Assembly (NCBI RefSeq): GCF_002434265.1 | Contig: NZ_DJJS01000004.1 | Location: 253,079-317,078, forward strand | Reading direction: 5' to 3' | Length of the DNA: 64,000 bases | Source of the DNA: Pseudomonas sp. UBA6562 | Lineage (GTDB): Bacteria > Pseudomonadota > Gammaproteobacteria > Pseudomonadales > Pseudomonadaceae | Shown here: one piece after another, positions 50,772 through 57,731 of the stretch | Position numbering within the stretch: position 1 is the first letter of the stretch | Layout of the letters: each line of letters opens with the position of its first letter | Program-made: the position numbers and the translations under genes | Notes under the pieces: generated by a model | Databases searched by the model: none | Seen by the model: only the letters and a program-made list of their open reading frames with translations | What the model was told of the DNA's origin: nothing

Positions 50772-51626
50772 ATGAGCCTGGAAAACATCTCCTGTCAGAA
50801 AAGTTTCGGCGGCTGGCACAAGCGCTACCGGCACAGCTCCAAGGTGCTGGGTTGCGACATGGTGTTCGCTGTGTACCTGCCGCCACAGGCCGAGCAGGGC
50901 GAGAGGCTGCCGGTGCTGTACTGGCTGAGCGGCCTGACCTGCACCGACGAGAACTTCATGCAGAAGGCCGGTGCCCAGCGCCTGGCCGCCGAGCTGGGGC
51001 TGATCATCGTCGCGCCCGACACCAGCCCCCGTGGCGACCAGGTGCCGGGCGACCCGGACAACGCCTGGGACTTCGGCAAGGGCGCCGGCTTCTACGTCAA
51101 CGCCACCCAGCAACCCTGGGCGCAGCACTACCGCATGCACGACTACGTGGTGGACGAACTGCCGGCGTTGATCGAGGCGCATTTCCCCGCTTCCGAGCAG
51201 CGCAGCATCAGCGGCCATTCCATGGGCGGGCACGGTGCCCTGGTCTGCGCACTGCGCAATCCGGGGCGCTACCGGTCAGTGTCGGCGTTCTCGCCGATCA
51301 GCAATCCCATGGACTGCCCATGGGGCGAGAAAGCGCTGTCGCGTTACCTGGGCGAAGACCGTGCGCGCTGGCGCGAGTGGGATGCCAGCGTACTGCTCGC
51401 GTCCACCCCGGCCGGGGAGTGCCCGCCGTTGCTGGTCGATCAGGGCGACCGCGACGACTTCCTCGACAACCAGCTCAAGCCGCAGGCGCTGGAGCAGGCT
51501 GCGCGCAAAGGGGGGCATGCGTTGACCCTGCGGTTGCAGCCGGGTTACGACCACAGCTACTTCTTCATCGCCAGCTTCATCGACGAGCATTTGCGCCATC
51601 ACGCCGTGGCCCTGGGCCGCGTTTGA
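50772..51626 (+). CDS. fghA: S-formylglutathione hydrolase
   Basis: 284 residues, alpha/beta hydrolase of the esterase D family. It hydrolyses S-formylglutathione to formate and glutathione, completing formaldehyde detoxification after AdhC. Catalytic Ser150 is in GHSMGGHGAL; the acid and histidine are expected at DQGDRDDF and YDHSYFF. Co-transcribed with adhC. Confidence 0.97.
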   Translation: MSLENISCQKSFGGWHKRYRHSSKVLGCDMVFAVYLPPQAEQGERLPVLYWLSGLTCTDENFMQKAGAQRLAAELGLIIVAPDTSPRGDQVPGDPDNAWDFGKGAGFYVNATQQPWAQHYRMHDYVVDELPALIEAHFPASEQRSISGHSMGGHGALVCALRNPGRYRSVSAFSPISNPMDCPWGEKALSRYLGEDRARWREWDASVLLASTPAGECPPLLVDQGDRDDFLDNQLKPQALEQAARKGGHALTLRLQPGYDHSYFFIASFIDEHLRHHAVALGRV

Positions 51627-51675
51627 GGTAGCGCGCGGGCTGTCGCCCACCCCCGCCGTAAAGCGGGTAGAATCA

Positions 51676-51702
51676 CGCCCTGATTTTTTTCGGGGCGTTT
51701 TT
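51676..51702 (+). terminator. Terminator-like stem ending at the ispF start
   Basis: CGCCC (51676-51680) can pair with GGGCG (51693-51697) across a T-rich loop, then TTTTT follows. It may end the adhC-fghA transcript, but the T run stops two bases before the ispF ATG (51705), so it also covers the region where the ispF Shine-Dalgarno should be. Confidence 0.5.
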
Positions 51703-51704
51703 CT

Positions 51705-52178
51705 ATGCGTATTGGCCATGGCTACGATGTGCACCGTTTCACCGATGGCGATTTCATCACCCTGGGTGGGGTGCGCATTGCCCACTCCCGCGGCCTGCTG
51801 GCCCATTCCGATGGCGATGTGGTACTGCATGCCTTGAGCGATGCGTTGCTCGGCGCTGCGGCCCTGGGCGACATCGGCAAGCACTTCCCCGACACCGACC
51901 CGCAGTTCAAGGGCGCCGACAGCCGTGCGCTGTTGCGCCACGTGGTCGGCATCGTCCGGGCCAAGGGCTGGAAGGTCGGCAACGTCGACGCCACCATCGT
52001 CGCCCAGGCGCCGAAGATGGCGCCGCACATCCAGCACATGCGCGAATGCATCGCCCAGGACCTGCAGGTCGAGCTCGACCAGGTCAACGTCAAGGCCACC
52101 ACCACCGAGAAGCTCGGTTTCGCCGGGCGCGAGGAGGGCATCGCGGTCCACGCGGTCGCCTTGTTGCTGCCGGCATGA
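51705..52178 (+). CDS. ispF: 2-C-methyl-D-erythritol 2,4-cyclodiphosphate synthase IspF
   Basis: 157 residues. It closes the CDP-ME 2-phosphate to the cyclic diphosphate in the MEP pathway. Zinc ligands Asp8, His10 and His42 are in place (GYDVHRF and VLHALSDALLGA). Here it is separated from ispD by the LysR-adhC-fghA block, a Pseudomonas trait. No good Shine-Dalgarno is visible other than GGGGCG in the hairpin. Overlaps truD by ATGA. Confidence 0.97.
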   Translation: MRIGHGYDVHRFTDGDFITLGGVRIAHSRGLLAHSDGDVVLHALSDALLGAAALGDIGKHFPDTDPQFKGADSRALLRHVVGIVRAKGWKVGNVDATIVAQAPKMAPHIQHMRECIAQDLQVELDQVNVKATTTEKLGFAGREEGIAVHAVALLLPA

Positions 52179-53233
52179 ACGAACAGCAACTGCTCGGCCC
52201 GCGCGCATGGGGCGCCGCCTTGGGCAGCGCCGTGCTCAAGGCGGTGGCCGAAGACTTCCAGGTCGACGAAGTGCTCGACATTCCATTGTCGGGCCAGGGC
52301 GAACACCTCTGGCTGTGGGTGGAAAAGCGCGACCTCAACACCGAAGAAGCGGCGCGGCGCCTGGCCCGGGCCGCAGGTGTGCCGCTGCGCGCGATCAGCT
52401 ATGCCGGGCTCAAGGATCGCCAGGCGCTGACCCGCCAATGGTTCAGCCTGCACCTGCCGGGCAAGGCCGACCCCGACCTGTCGCGTGCCGAGGATTCGAC
52501 CCTGCGCATCCTCGAGCGCACCCGTCACCAGCGCAAGCTGCAGCGCGGCGCCCACGCCGCCAACGGTTTCACCCTGCGCCTGACCCAACTGAGCGTCGAC
52601 CGCGCGGCGCTCGATGCGCGTCTGGAGCGGCTCAAGGCCGAAGGTGTGCCGAACTATTTCGGCGCGCAGCGTTTCGGTTTCGACGGCGGCAACGTGCATG
52701 ACGCGCTCGACTGGGCGCAGCGCCAGGCCTTGCCCGAACAGCGCAATGTCCGTTCGCGGTTGCTGTCGGCAGGGCGCAGCTACCTATTCAATCAGGTATT
52801 GGCCGCGCGCGTGGCCGACGGCTCCTGGCAGCAGGCGCAAGTCGGCGACCTGCTGGCGTTCACCGACAGCCGCAGCTTTTTCGCCGCCGGCGAGGCCGAA
52901 TGCAGCGATCCGCGCCTGGCCATTCTCGACCTGCACCCCACCGGCGCGCTATGGGGGGAGGGCCAATCCCCCGCAAGCGGTGCGCCAGGCGAGCTGGAAA
53001 ACGCCGTCGGCGGGCAGCACCAGGCGCTCTGCCAATGGCTGGCACGTGCGGGCATGGAGCACGAACGGCGTATTCTTCGACTCCCTATCGGGCGCCTGAC
53101 GTGGCATTATCCCGAGCCTGATACCCTGCAAATGGAATTCGTCCTGCCGGCCGGATGTTTCGCCACCGTGGTGGTGCGCGAACTCGTTGATCTGGTGCCG
53201 GCGGGGCAGACGGACAGCCCATGCGTATTCTGA
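52175..53233 (+). CDS. truD: tRNA pseudouridine(13) synthase TruD
   Basis: 352 residues. It makes pseudouridine 13 in tRNA-Glu. The catalytic aspartate is Asp81 in YAGLKDRQALTRQW. The later NYFGAQRFG and the TRUD insertion domain are recognisable. Starts within the ispF end and overlaps surE by 13 bases. Confidence 0.97.
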   Translation: MNEQQLLGPRAWGAALGSAVLKAVAEDFQVDEVLDIPLSGQGEHLWLWVEKRDLNTEEAARRLARAAGVPLRAISYAGLKDRQALTRQWFSLHLPGKADPDLSRAEDSTLRILERTRHQRKLQRGAHAANGFTLRLTQLSVDRAALDARLERLKAEGVPNYFGAQRFGFDGGNVHDALDWAQRQALPEQRNVRSRLLSAGRSYLFNQVLAARVADGSWQQAQVGDLLAFTDSRSFFAAGEAECSDPRLAILDLHPTGALWGEGQSPASGAPGELENAVGGQHQALCQWLARAGMEHERRILRLPIGRLTWHYPEPDTLQMEFVLPAGCFATVVVRELVDLVPAGQTDSPCVF

Positions 53234-53970
53234 TTTCGAACGATGACGGTGTGACGGCACCCGGTCTCGCGGCGCTGCATGCCGCGCTGGCGGACTATGC
53301 CGAGTGCTCGGTCATCGCCCCTGAGCAAGACAAGAGCGGCGCCGGTAGCTCGCTGACCCTCGACCGGCCTCTGCATCCGCAGCGGCTGGGCAACGGTTTC
53401 ATCAGCCTCAACGGTACGCCCACCGACTGCGTGCATCTGGGCATCAACGGCCTGCTCGCCGAAACGCCCGACATGGTCGTTTCGGGCATCAACCTGGGCG
53501 CCAACCTGGGCGACGACGTGCTCTATTCGGGCACGGTGGCCGCCGCTTTCGAGGGGCGCTTCCTGGGCGGCACGTCGCTGGCGTTTTCATTGCTCTCGCG
53601 GCTGCCCGACAACCTGCCCACCGCAGCCCACGTCGCCCGGCGCCTGGTCGAGGCGCAGGCGCGCCTGAGCCTGCCGCCACGCACGGTGCTCAACGTCAAC
53701 ATTCCCAACCTGCCGCTGGCGCACATCCGCGGCATCCGTCTGACCCGCCTCGGCCATCGCGCCCGTGCCGCAGTGCCGACCAAGGTGGTCAACCCCCGCG
53801 GTAAGGAAGGCTATTGGATCGCCGCCGTGGGCGATGCCGAAGATGGCGGCCCCGGCACCGATTTCCACGCGGTGATGCAGGGCTACGTGTCGGTTACCCC
53901 GCTGCGCCTGGACCGTACCTTCAACGAAGCTTTCGAGCAGTTGGATGGCTGGTTGGAGGGTGTGCTCTGA
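53221..53970 (+). CDS. surE: 5'/3'-nucleotidase SurE
   Basis: 249 residues. Metal-dependent nucleoside monophosphatase linked to stationary-phase survival. Asp8-Asp9 in ISNDDGVTAPG, the SGINLGANLGDDVLYSGTV loop and GTPTDCV are diagnostic. Overlaps truD by 13 bases and pcm by one (TGATG), forming the surE-pcm-nlpD-rpoS stationary-phase cluster. Confidence 0.98.
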   Translation: MRILISNDDGVTAPGLAALHAALADYAECSVIAPEQDKSGAGSSLTLDRPLHPQRLGNGFISLNGTPTDCVHLGINGLLAETPDMVVSGINLGANLGDDVLYSGTVAAAFEGRFLGGTSLAFSLLSRLPDNLPTAAHVARRLVEAQARLSLPPRTVLNVNIPNLPLAHIRGIRLTRLGHRARAAVPTKVVNPRGKEGYWIAAVGDAEDGGPGTDFHAVMQGYVSVTPLRLDRTFNEAFEQLDGWLEGVL

Positions 53971-54647
53971 TGCGCGAGCAGGACGACTTGATGCGCCGAG
54001 GCATCGGCATGACTTCGCAACGCACTCGCGAGCGCCTGATCCAACGCCTGAGCGAAGAGGGCATCAGCAACCCCAGGGTGCTCGAGGTGATCCGCGGCAC
54101 GCCGCGCCACCTGTTCGTCGACGAAGCCCTGGCGCACCGCGCCTATGAAGACACGGCGCTGCCCATCGGCAACAACCAGACCATCTCGCAGCCTTACATC
54201 GTTGCGCACATGAGCGAGGTGCTGCTGCAGGCGGGGCCGCTGGACAAAGTGATGGAGATCGGCACCGGCTCGGGCTATCAGACCGCGATCCTGGCGCAAT
54301 TGGTGGAACGGGTGTTTTCCGTGGAGCGCATCAAGAGCTTGCAAGACCGCGCCAAGGAGCGCCTGACCGAACTCAACCTGCGCAACGTGGTGTTTCGCTG
54401 GGGCGATGGCTGCGAGGGTTGGCCGGCCCTGGCGCCGTACAATGGCATCATCGTGACGGCAGTGGCGGCGCAGGTGCCGCAGGCGCTGCTCGATCAACTG
54501 GCGCCGGGCGGTCGTCTGGTGATACCGGTAGGCTCGGCAGGCGACGTCCAGCAATTGATGCTGATCGTACGCGAAGAGCATGGCTTCTCCCGCACGCTGC
54601 TCGGCCCGGTGCGTTTCGTACCGCTGTTGAACGGATCGGTAAACTAG
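53970..54647 (+). CDS. pcm: Protein-L-isoaspartate O-methyltransferase
   Basis: 225 residues. It methylates isoaspartyl residues so that damaged proteins can be repaired. The SAM motif GTGSGYQTAILAQL begins at residue 98, and PIGNNQTISQPYIVA is the family substrate region. Start overlaps the surE stop. Confidence 0.98.
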   Translation: MREQDDLMRRGIGMTSQRTRERLIQRLSEEGISNPRVLEVIRGTPRHLFVDEALAHRAYEDTALPIGNNQTISQPYIVAHMSEVLLQAGPLDKVMEIGTGSGYQTAILAQLVERVFSVERIKSLQDRAKERLTELNLRNVVFRWGDGCEGWPALAPYNGIIVTAVAAQVPQALLDQLAPGGRLVIPVGSAGDVQQLMLIVREEHGFSRTLLGPVRFVPLLNGSVN

Positions 54648-54836
54648 GCGCAGCGCGGGAAAATTTCCACCGGCGGCGAATTCTCGCCGGGTCGTTGTGT
54701 CTATCTGGCGTGTGCCTGCCAGGCAGCAGTCAAAGGCGCCCCATGATCGATCGCCCGTAACGGGCACATGGGTATAAACAGAAGGGCGACCTATGCCCAC
54801 GGCACATTCATTTCGGCAGCATGAGGGGAGCGGCGG

Positions 54837-55682
54837 GTGGTTCACACAGTCATGCGGCAGCGCAAGGAACGGGCGGGATTCAAACTTCTGGTGATTGCGC
54901 TGGCCATGGGGACGTTACTTGCCGGCTGTTCGAGTACCAGCTCCAACAGCGCGAGTGTAGTGGACCGCAATGCGGCGACTGCCAAACGTACGCCTGTTAC
55001 ATCCGGACAATATGTGGTCAAGCCGGGCGATACGCTGTTTTCCATCGCCTTCCGTTACGGTTGGGACTACAAGGAGTTGGCCGCGCGCAACGGTATCGCC
55101 GCGCCCTATACCATCCGGCCGGGGCAAGCCATTCGCTTCAACAGCGGATCGGGAGGCACTCGGGTGGTGTCCAGCCCTTCGTCGAAGACCACCGTCACGC
55201 GGCGTCCTGCGGGTACTGTCGCCCCTACGCCGGTGATGACCAAAACCGTATCCACGCCGTCTTCCAGCACCACCACCACAGTCACCCAAGTGCCGGCTTC
55301 GGAGCGTACGGCGGGGGGCTGGATGTGGCCCGCCAACGGGGTAGTGATCGGCAAATTCGCTTCAAACGGCAGTTTGAATAAAGGCATTGATATCGCCGGG
55401 GATTTGGGACAGCCTGTTTTCGCTGCGTCCAATGGTTCAGTGGTGTATGCCGGTAGTGGTCTGAGGGGCTACGGCGAACTGATCATCATCAAGCACAACG
55501 ATACGTACGTCAGCGCTTATGGCCATAATCGCAGGCTTTTGGTTCGGGAAGGGCAGCAAGTCAAGGCAGGGCAGACGATTGCTGAAATGGGGTCCACGGG
55601 CACTGATCGAGTAAAGTTGCACTTTGAAATCCGCCGTCAGGGTAAACCCGTAGATCCGCTACAGTTCCTGCCACGCCGTTGA
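54837..55682 (+). CDS. nlpD: NlpD-type murein hydrolase activator lipoprotein (LysM + degenerate M23)
   Basis: 281 residues if the GTG at 54837, preceded by GGGGAG, is the start; an ATG five codons later (54852) is a good alternative. Lipobox LLAGCSS (Cys31). LysM domain about 60-103 (YVVKPGDTLFSIAFRYGWDY), Thr/Ser/Val-rich linker, then a peptidase M23 fold. The zinc ligands are not all kept: NKGIDIAG lacks the first His and KLHFEI lacks the first His of HxH, as in E. coli NlpD, which activates the amidase AmiC rather than cutting murein itself. Upstream of rpoS. Confidence 0.93.
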   Translation: MVHTVMRQRKERAGFKLLVIALAMGTLLAGCSSTSSNSASVVDRNAATAKRTPVTSGQYVVKPGDTLFSIAFRYGWDYKELAARNGIAAPYTIRPGQAIRFNSGSGGTRVVSSPSSKTTVTRRPAGTVAPTPVMTKTVSTPSSSTTTTVTQVPASERTAGGWMWPANGVVIGKFASNGSLNKGIDIAGDLGQPVFAASNGSVVYAGSGLRGYGELIIIKHNDTYVSAYGHNRRLLVREGQQVKAGQTIAEMGSTGTDRVKLHFEIRRQGKPVDPLQFLPRR

Positions 55683-55696
55683 TTTGTAACACCCGG

Positions 55697-55775
55697 CCTG
55701 TTCCTTCTTATTAAGGGGACAGGCTCCAGCGATGCCAGGGAAGTAGGCGTCGCTAGAGTCTGAGTTCGAACTCAG
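55697..55775 (+). promoter_or_regulatory. nlpD-rpoS leader with two hairpins
   Basis: A first stem pairs CCTGTTCCTT with AAGGGGACAGG (55697-55723, one bulge), just after the nlpD stop. A second is a perfect 16-base palindrome, CTGAGTTCGAACTCAG (55760-55775), ending one base before the rpoS Shine-Dalgarno AAAGGGA (55777-55783). Structures this close to the ribosome-binding site could limit initiation. Whether they are used is unknown. Confidence 0.5.
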
Positions 55776-55791
55776 CAAAGGGACTATAACA

Positions 55792-56799
55792 ATGGCTCTC
55801 ACGCATGAAGTGCCGAAGTTTGACATCGACGATGACGTGCTCCTCATGGAGACCGGCATCGTTCTGCAAACGGATGTGGTGTCAGACGAACCTGCTGTAT
55901 CTCCGGTTCGGACCAAGTCGAAGCCTAGCGCTTCGCTCAAGCAACACAAGTACATCGATTACAGCCGGGCGCTCGACGCTACCCAGCTCTATCTGAACGA
56001 AATCGGATTCTCGCCGTTGCTCTCTCCCGAAGAGGAGGTGCATTACGCGCGCCTGTCGCAAAAAGGCGATCCGGCCGGACGCAAGCGCATGATCGAAAGC
56101 AACCTTCGCCTGGTGGTGAAGATTGCACGGCGCTATGTGAACCGTGGCCTGTCGCTGCTCGACCTGATCGAAGAGGGCAACCTGGGACTGATCCGCGCGG
56201 TCGAGAAGTTCGATCCCGAGCGCGGCTTCCGCTTTTCCACCTACGCCACGTGGTGGATTCGCCAGACCATCGAGCGGGCCATCATGAACCAGACCCGCAC
56301 CATCCGCCTACCCATCCACGTGGTCAAAGAGCTGAACGTCTACCTGCGCGCCGCCCGCGAGTTGACTCAAAAGCTCGACCACGAGCCTTCGGCCGAAGAG
56401 ATCGCCGCACTGCTGGAGAAGCCAGTGGCCGAGGTCAAACGCATGCTTGGGCTCAACGAGCGGGTGTCTTCGGTGGATGTGTCGCTGGGCCCGGACTCCG
56501 ACAAGACCCTGCTCGATACCCTGACCGATGACCGGCCGACCGATCCGTGTGACCTGCTGCAAGACGACGATCTGTCGCGCAGCATCGACCAATGGCTCGG
56601 TGAGCTGACCGAGAAACAGCGTGAGGTGGTCATCCGCCGCTTTGGCTTGCGCGGTCATGAAAGCAGTACGTTGGAAGATGTCGGTCTGGAGATCGGCCTG
56701 ACCCGCGAGCGGGTACGGCAGATTCAGGTCGAAGGGCTCAAGCGTCTGCGCGAAATTCTCGAGAAAAACGGCCTTTCCAGCGAGTCGCTATTCCAGTGA
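55792..56799 (+). CDS. rpoS: RNA polymerase sigma factor RpoS (sigma-38)
   Basis: 335 residues. Master sigma factor of stationary phase and general stress. Region 1.2 (YLNEIGFSPLLSPEEE), 2.1-2.4 (NLRLVVKIARRYVNRGLSLLDLIEEGN; FSTYATWWIRQTIERAI), 3 and region 4.2 helix-turn-helix (STLEDVGLEIGLTRERVRQIQ) are complete. Ribosome-binding site AAAGGGA. Followed by a strong terminator and by the small RNA rsmZ. Confidence 0.99.
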   Translation: MALTHEVPKFDIDDDVLLMETGIVLQTDVVSDEPAVSPVRTKSKPSASLKQHKYIDYSRALDATQLYLNEIGFSPLLSPEEEVHYARLSQKGDPAGRKRMIESNLRLVVKIARRYVNRGLSLLDLIEEGNLGLIRAVEKFDPERGFRFSTYATWWIRQTIERAIMNQTRTIRLPIHVVKELNVYLRAARELTQKLDHEPSAEEIAALLEKPVAEVKRMLGLNERVSSVDVSLGPDSDKTLLDTLTDDRPTDPCDLLQDDDLSRSIDQWLGELTEKQREVVIRRFGLRGHESSTLEDVGLEIGLTRERVRQIQVEGLKRLREILEKNGLSSESLFQ

Positions 56800-56816
56800 T
56801 ACGCCTGTAGCGCCCC

Positions 56817-56844
56817 AAGCCCCGGCGTCTTCGGGGCTTTTTTT
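56817..56844 (+). terminator. Intrinsic terminator of rpoS
   Basis: AAGCCCCG (56817-56824) pairs with CGGGGCTT (56832-56839) across a seven-base loop and continues into seven Ts. Confidence 0.9.
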
Positions 56845-56887
56845 CGCCAATAGAAAATGCGGCAAATTCCATCGGTGCGTCATCGCA

Positions 56888-56905
56888 TGTAAGTGTTTTC
56901 GCACT
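56888..56905 (+). promoter_or_regulatory. Possible GacA upstream activating site for rsmZ
   Basis: TGTAAG begins an 18-base site about 189 bases before the rsmZ start. The left half matches the known GacA box (TGTAAG-N6-CTTACA) exactly, but the right half matches only partly (CGCACT). Position fits published Pseudomonas rsmZ promoters. Confidence 0.4.
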
Positions 56906-57043
56906 CAAGCTGTAGGTAAACGCTGTAGGAAAGGGTAATTGCTTATCTAATAGTGCCGTTGTGATTTCCTAAGCATCTGAATTCGTTGGTCTTTGTAGGT
57001 TTGTGAAAGTGTTTCGGCCGTAGCGTTTTGTAAACCGAGGCCG

Positions 57044-57071
57044 TTGTTCTCTCCCAGGGAAACGGTACTAT
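57044..57071 (+). promoter_or_regulatory. rsmZ promoter
   Basis: TTGTTC (57044-57049) and TACTAT (57066-57071) with a 16-base spacer, six bases upstream of the inferred RNA start. Confidence 0.55.
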
Positions 57072-57076
57072 TCAAC

Positions 57077-57209
57077 TGTGCCGACGGACAGGCACAGGCC
57101 CTCACGGACGAAGGCCAAGGACATCGCAAGACGCGATTCATCAGGACGATGTGCAGGAGAGCAGGGACAAATGGAGAAAATGTGGGCGGGTCAAACCGCC
57201 CCTTTTTTT
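57077..57209 (+). ncRNA. rsmZ: Small regulatory RNA RsmZ
   Basis: About 133 nt, between rpoS and fdxA as in other Pseudomonas. The 5' stem-loop TGTGCC-GACGGACA-GGCACA resembles the known RsmZ start. Repeated GGA motifs (ACGGAC twice, AAGGACA, CAGGACG, CAGGAGA, and others) are the binding sites for RsmA/RsmE proteins. It ends in the terminator GGGCGG...CCGCCC plus seven Ts (57184-57209). RsmZ titrates Rsm translational repressors under GacS/GacA control of secondary metabolism and biofilm. Confidence 0.88.
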
Positions 57210-57223
57210 GTCCGCTGAAAACT

Positions 57224-57250
57224 GGAAAAGGCCCCTATAGGGCCTTTTCC
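57224..57250. terminator. Bidirectional hairpin after fdxA
   Basis: GGAAAAGGCCC (57224-57234) pairs exactly with GGGCCTTTTCC (57240-57250) across CTATA. It lies past the fdxA stop on the minus strand and past the rsmZ terminator on the plus strand, so it can serve both convergent transcripts. Confidence 0.75.
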
Positions 57251-57268
57251 GTATGCGCGGGGAAAAGT

Positions 57269-57592
57269 TCAGCGTTGCAGGTCGGCGATCTTGCCGGGAG
57301 TGCCATCGAACTCGGCGGCGTCTGGCAGTGCGTCTTTCTTCTCGGTGATGTTCGGCCAGATTTCCGCCAGTTCAGCGTTCAGCTCGATGAAGTTTTCCAT
57401 ACCGGATGGAATTTCGTCTTCCGAGAAAATCGCTTGAGCCGGGCATTCGGGCTCGCACAAGGCGCAGTCGATGCACTCGTCGGGGTGAATGACCAGGAAG
57501 TTCGGGCCTTCGTAGAAGCAGTCCACCGGACAGACTTCGACGCAGTCGGTGTACTTGCACTTGATGCAGTTGTCGGTGACGACGAAGGTCAT
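57269..57592 (-). CDS. fdxA: 7Fe ferredoxin FdxA
   Basis: 107 residues, close to Azotobacter ferredoxin I. Cysteines 9, 17 and 50 should bind the [3Fe-4S] cluster, and 21, 40, 43 and 46 the [4Fe-4S] cluster (CPVDCFYEGPN; CIDCALCEPECP). Cytoplasmic electron carrier; the partner in Pseudomonas is not settled, though the ferredoxin-NADP reductase system is known. Convergent with rsmZ, downstream of mutS. Confidence 0.97.
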   Translation of the reverse strand: MTFVVTDNCIKCKYTDCVEVCPVDCFYEGPNFLVIHPDECIDCALCEPECPAQAIFSEDEIPSGMENFIELNAELAEIWPNITEKKDALPDAAEFDGTPGKIADLQR

Positions 57593-57731
57593 TTCTAATT
57601 CTCTCCTCAGGCGACGGCAGCATGCCCATCCTTCCAGGGCTGCACGGCTTACGAATGGGGCTGCAGGCCAGGCTAATAACCTGCAGCACTCGCAAACCGC
57701 GGCGGATTCTACCAGCTTGCGCGTCGTGGCG

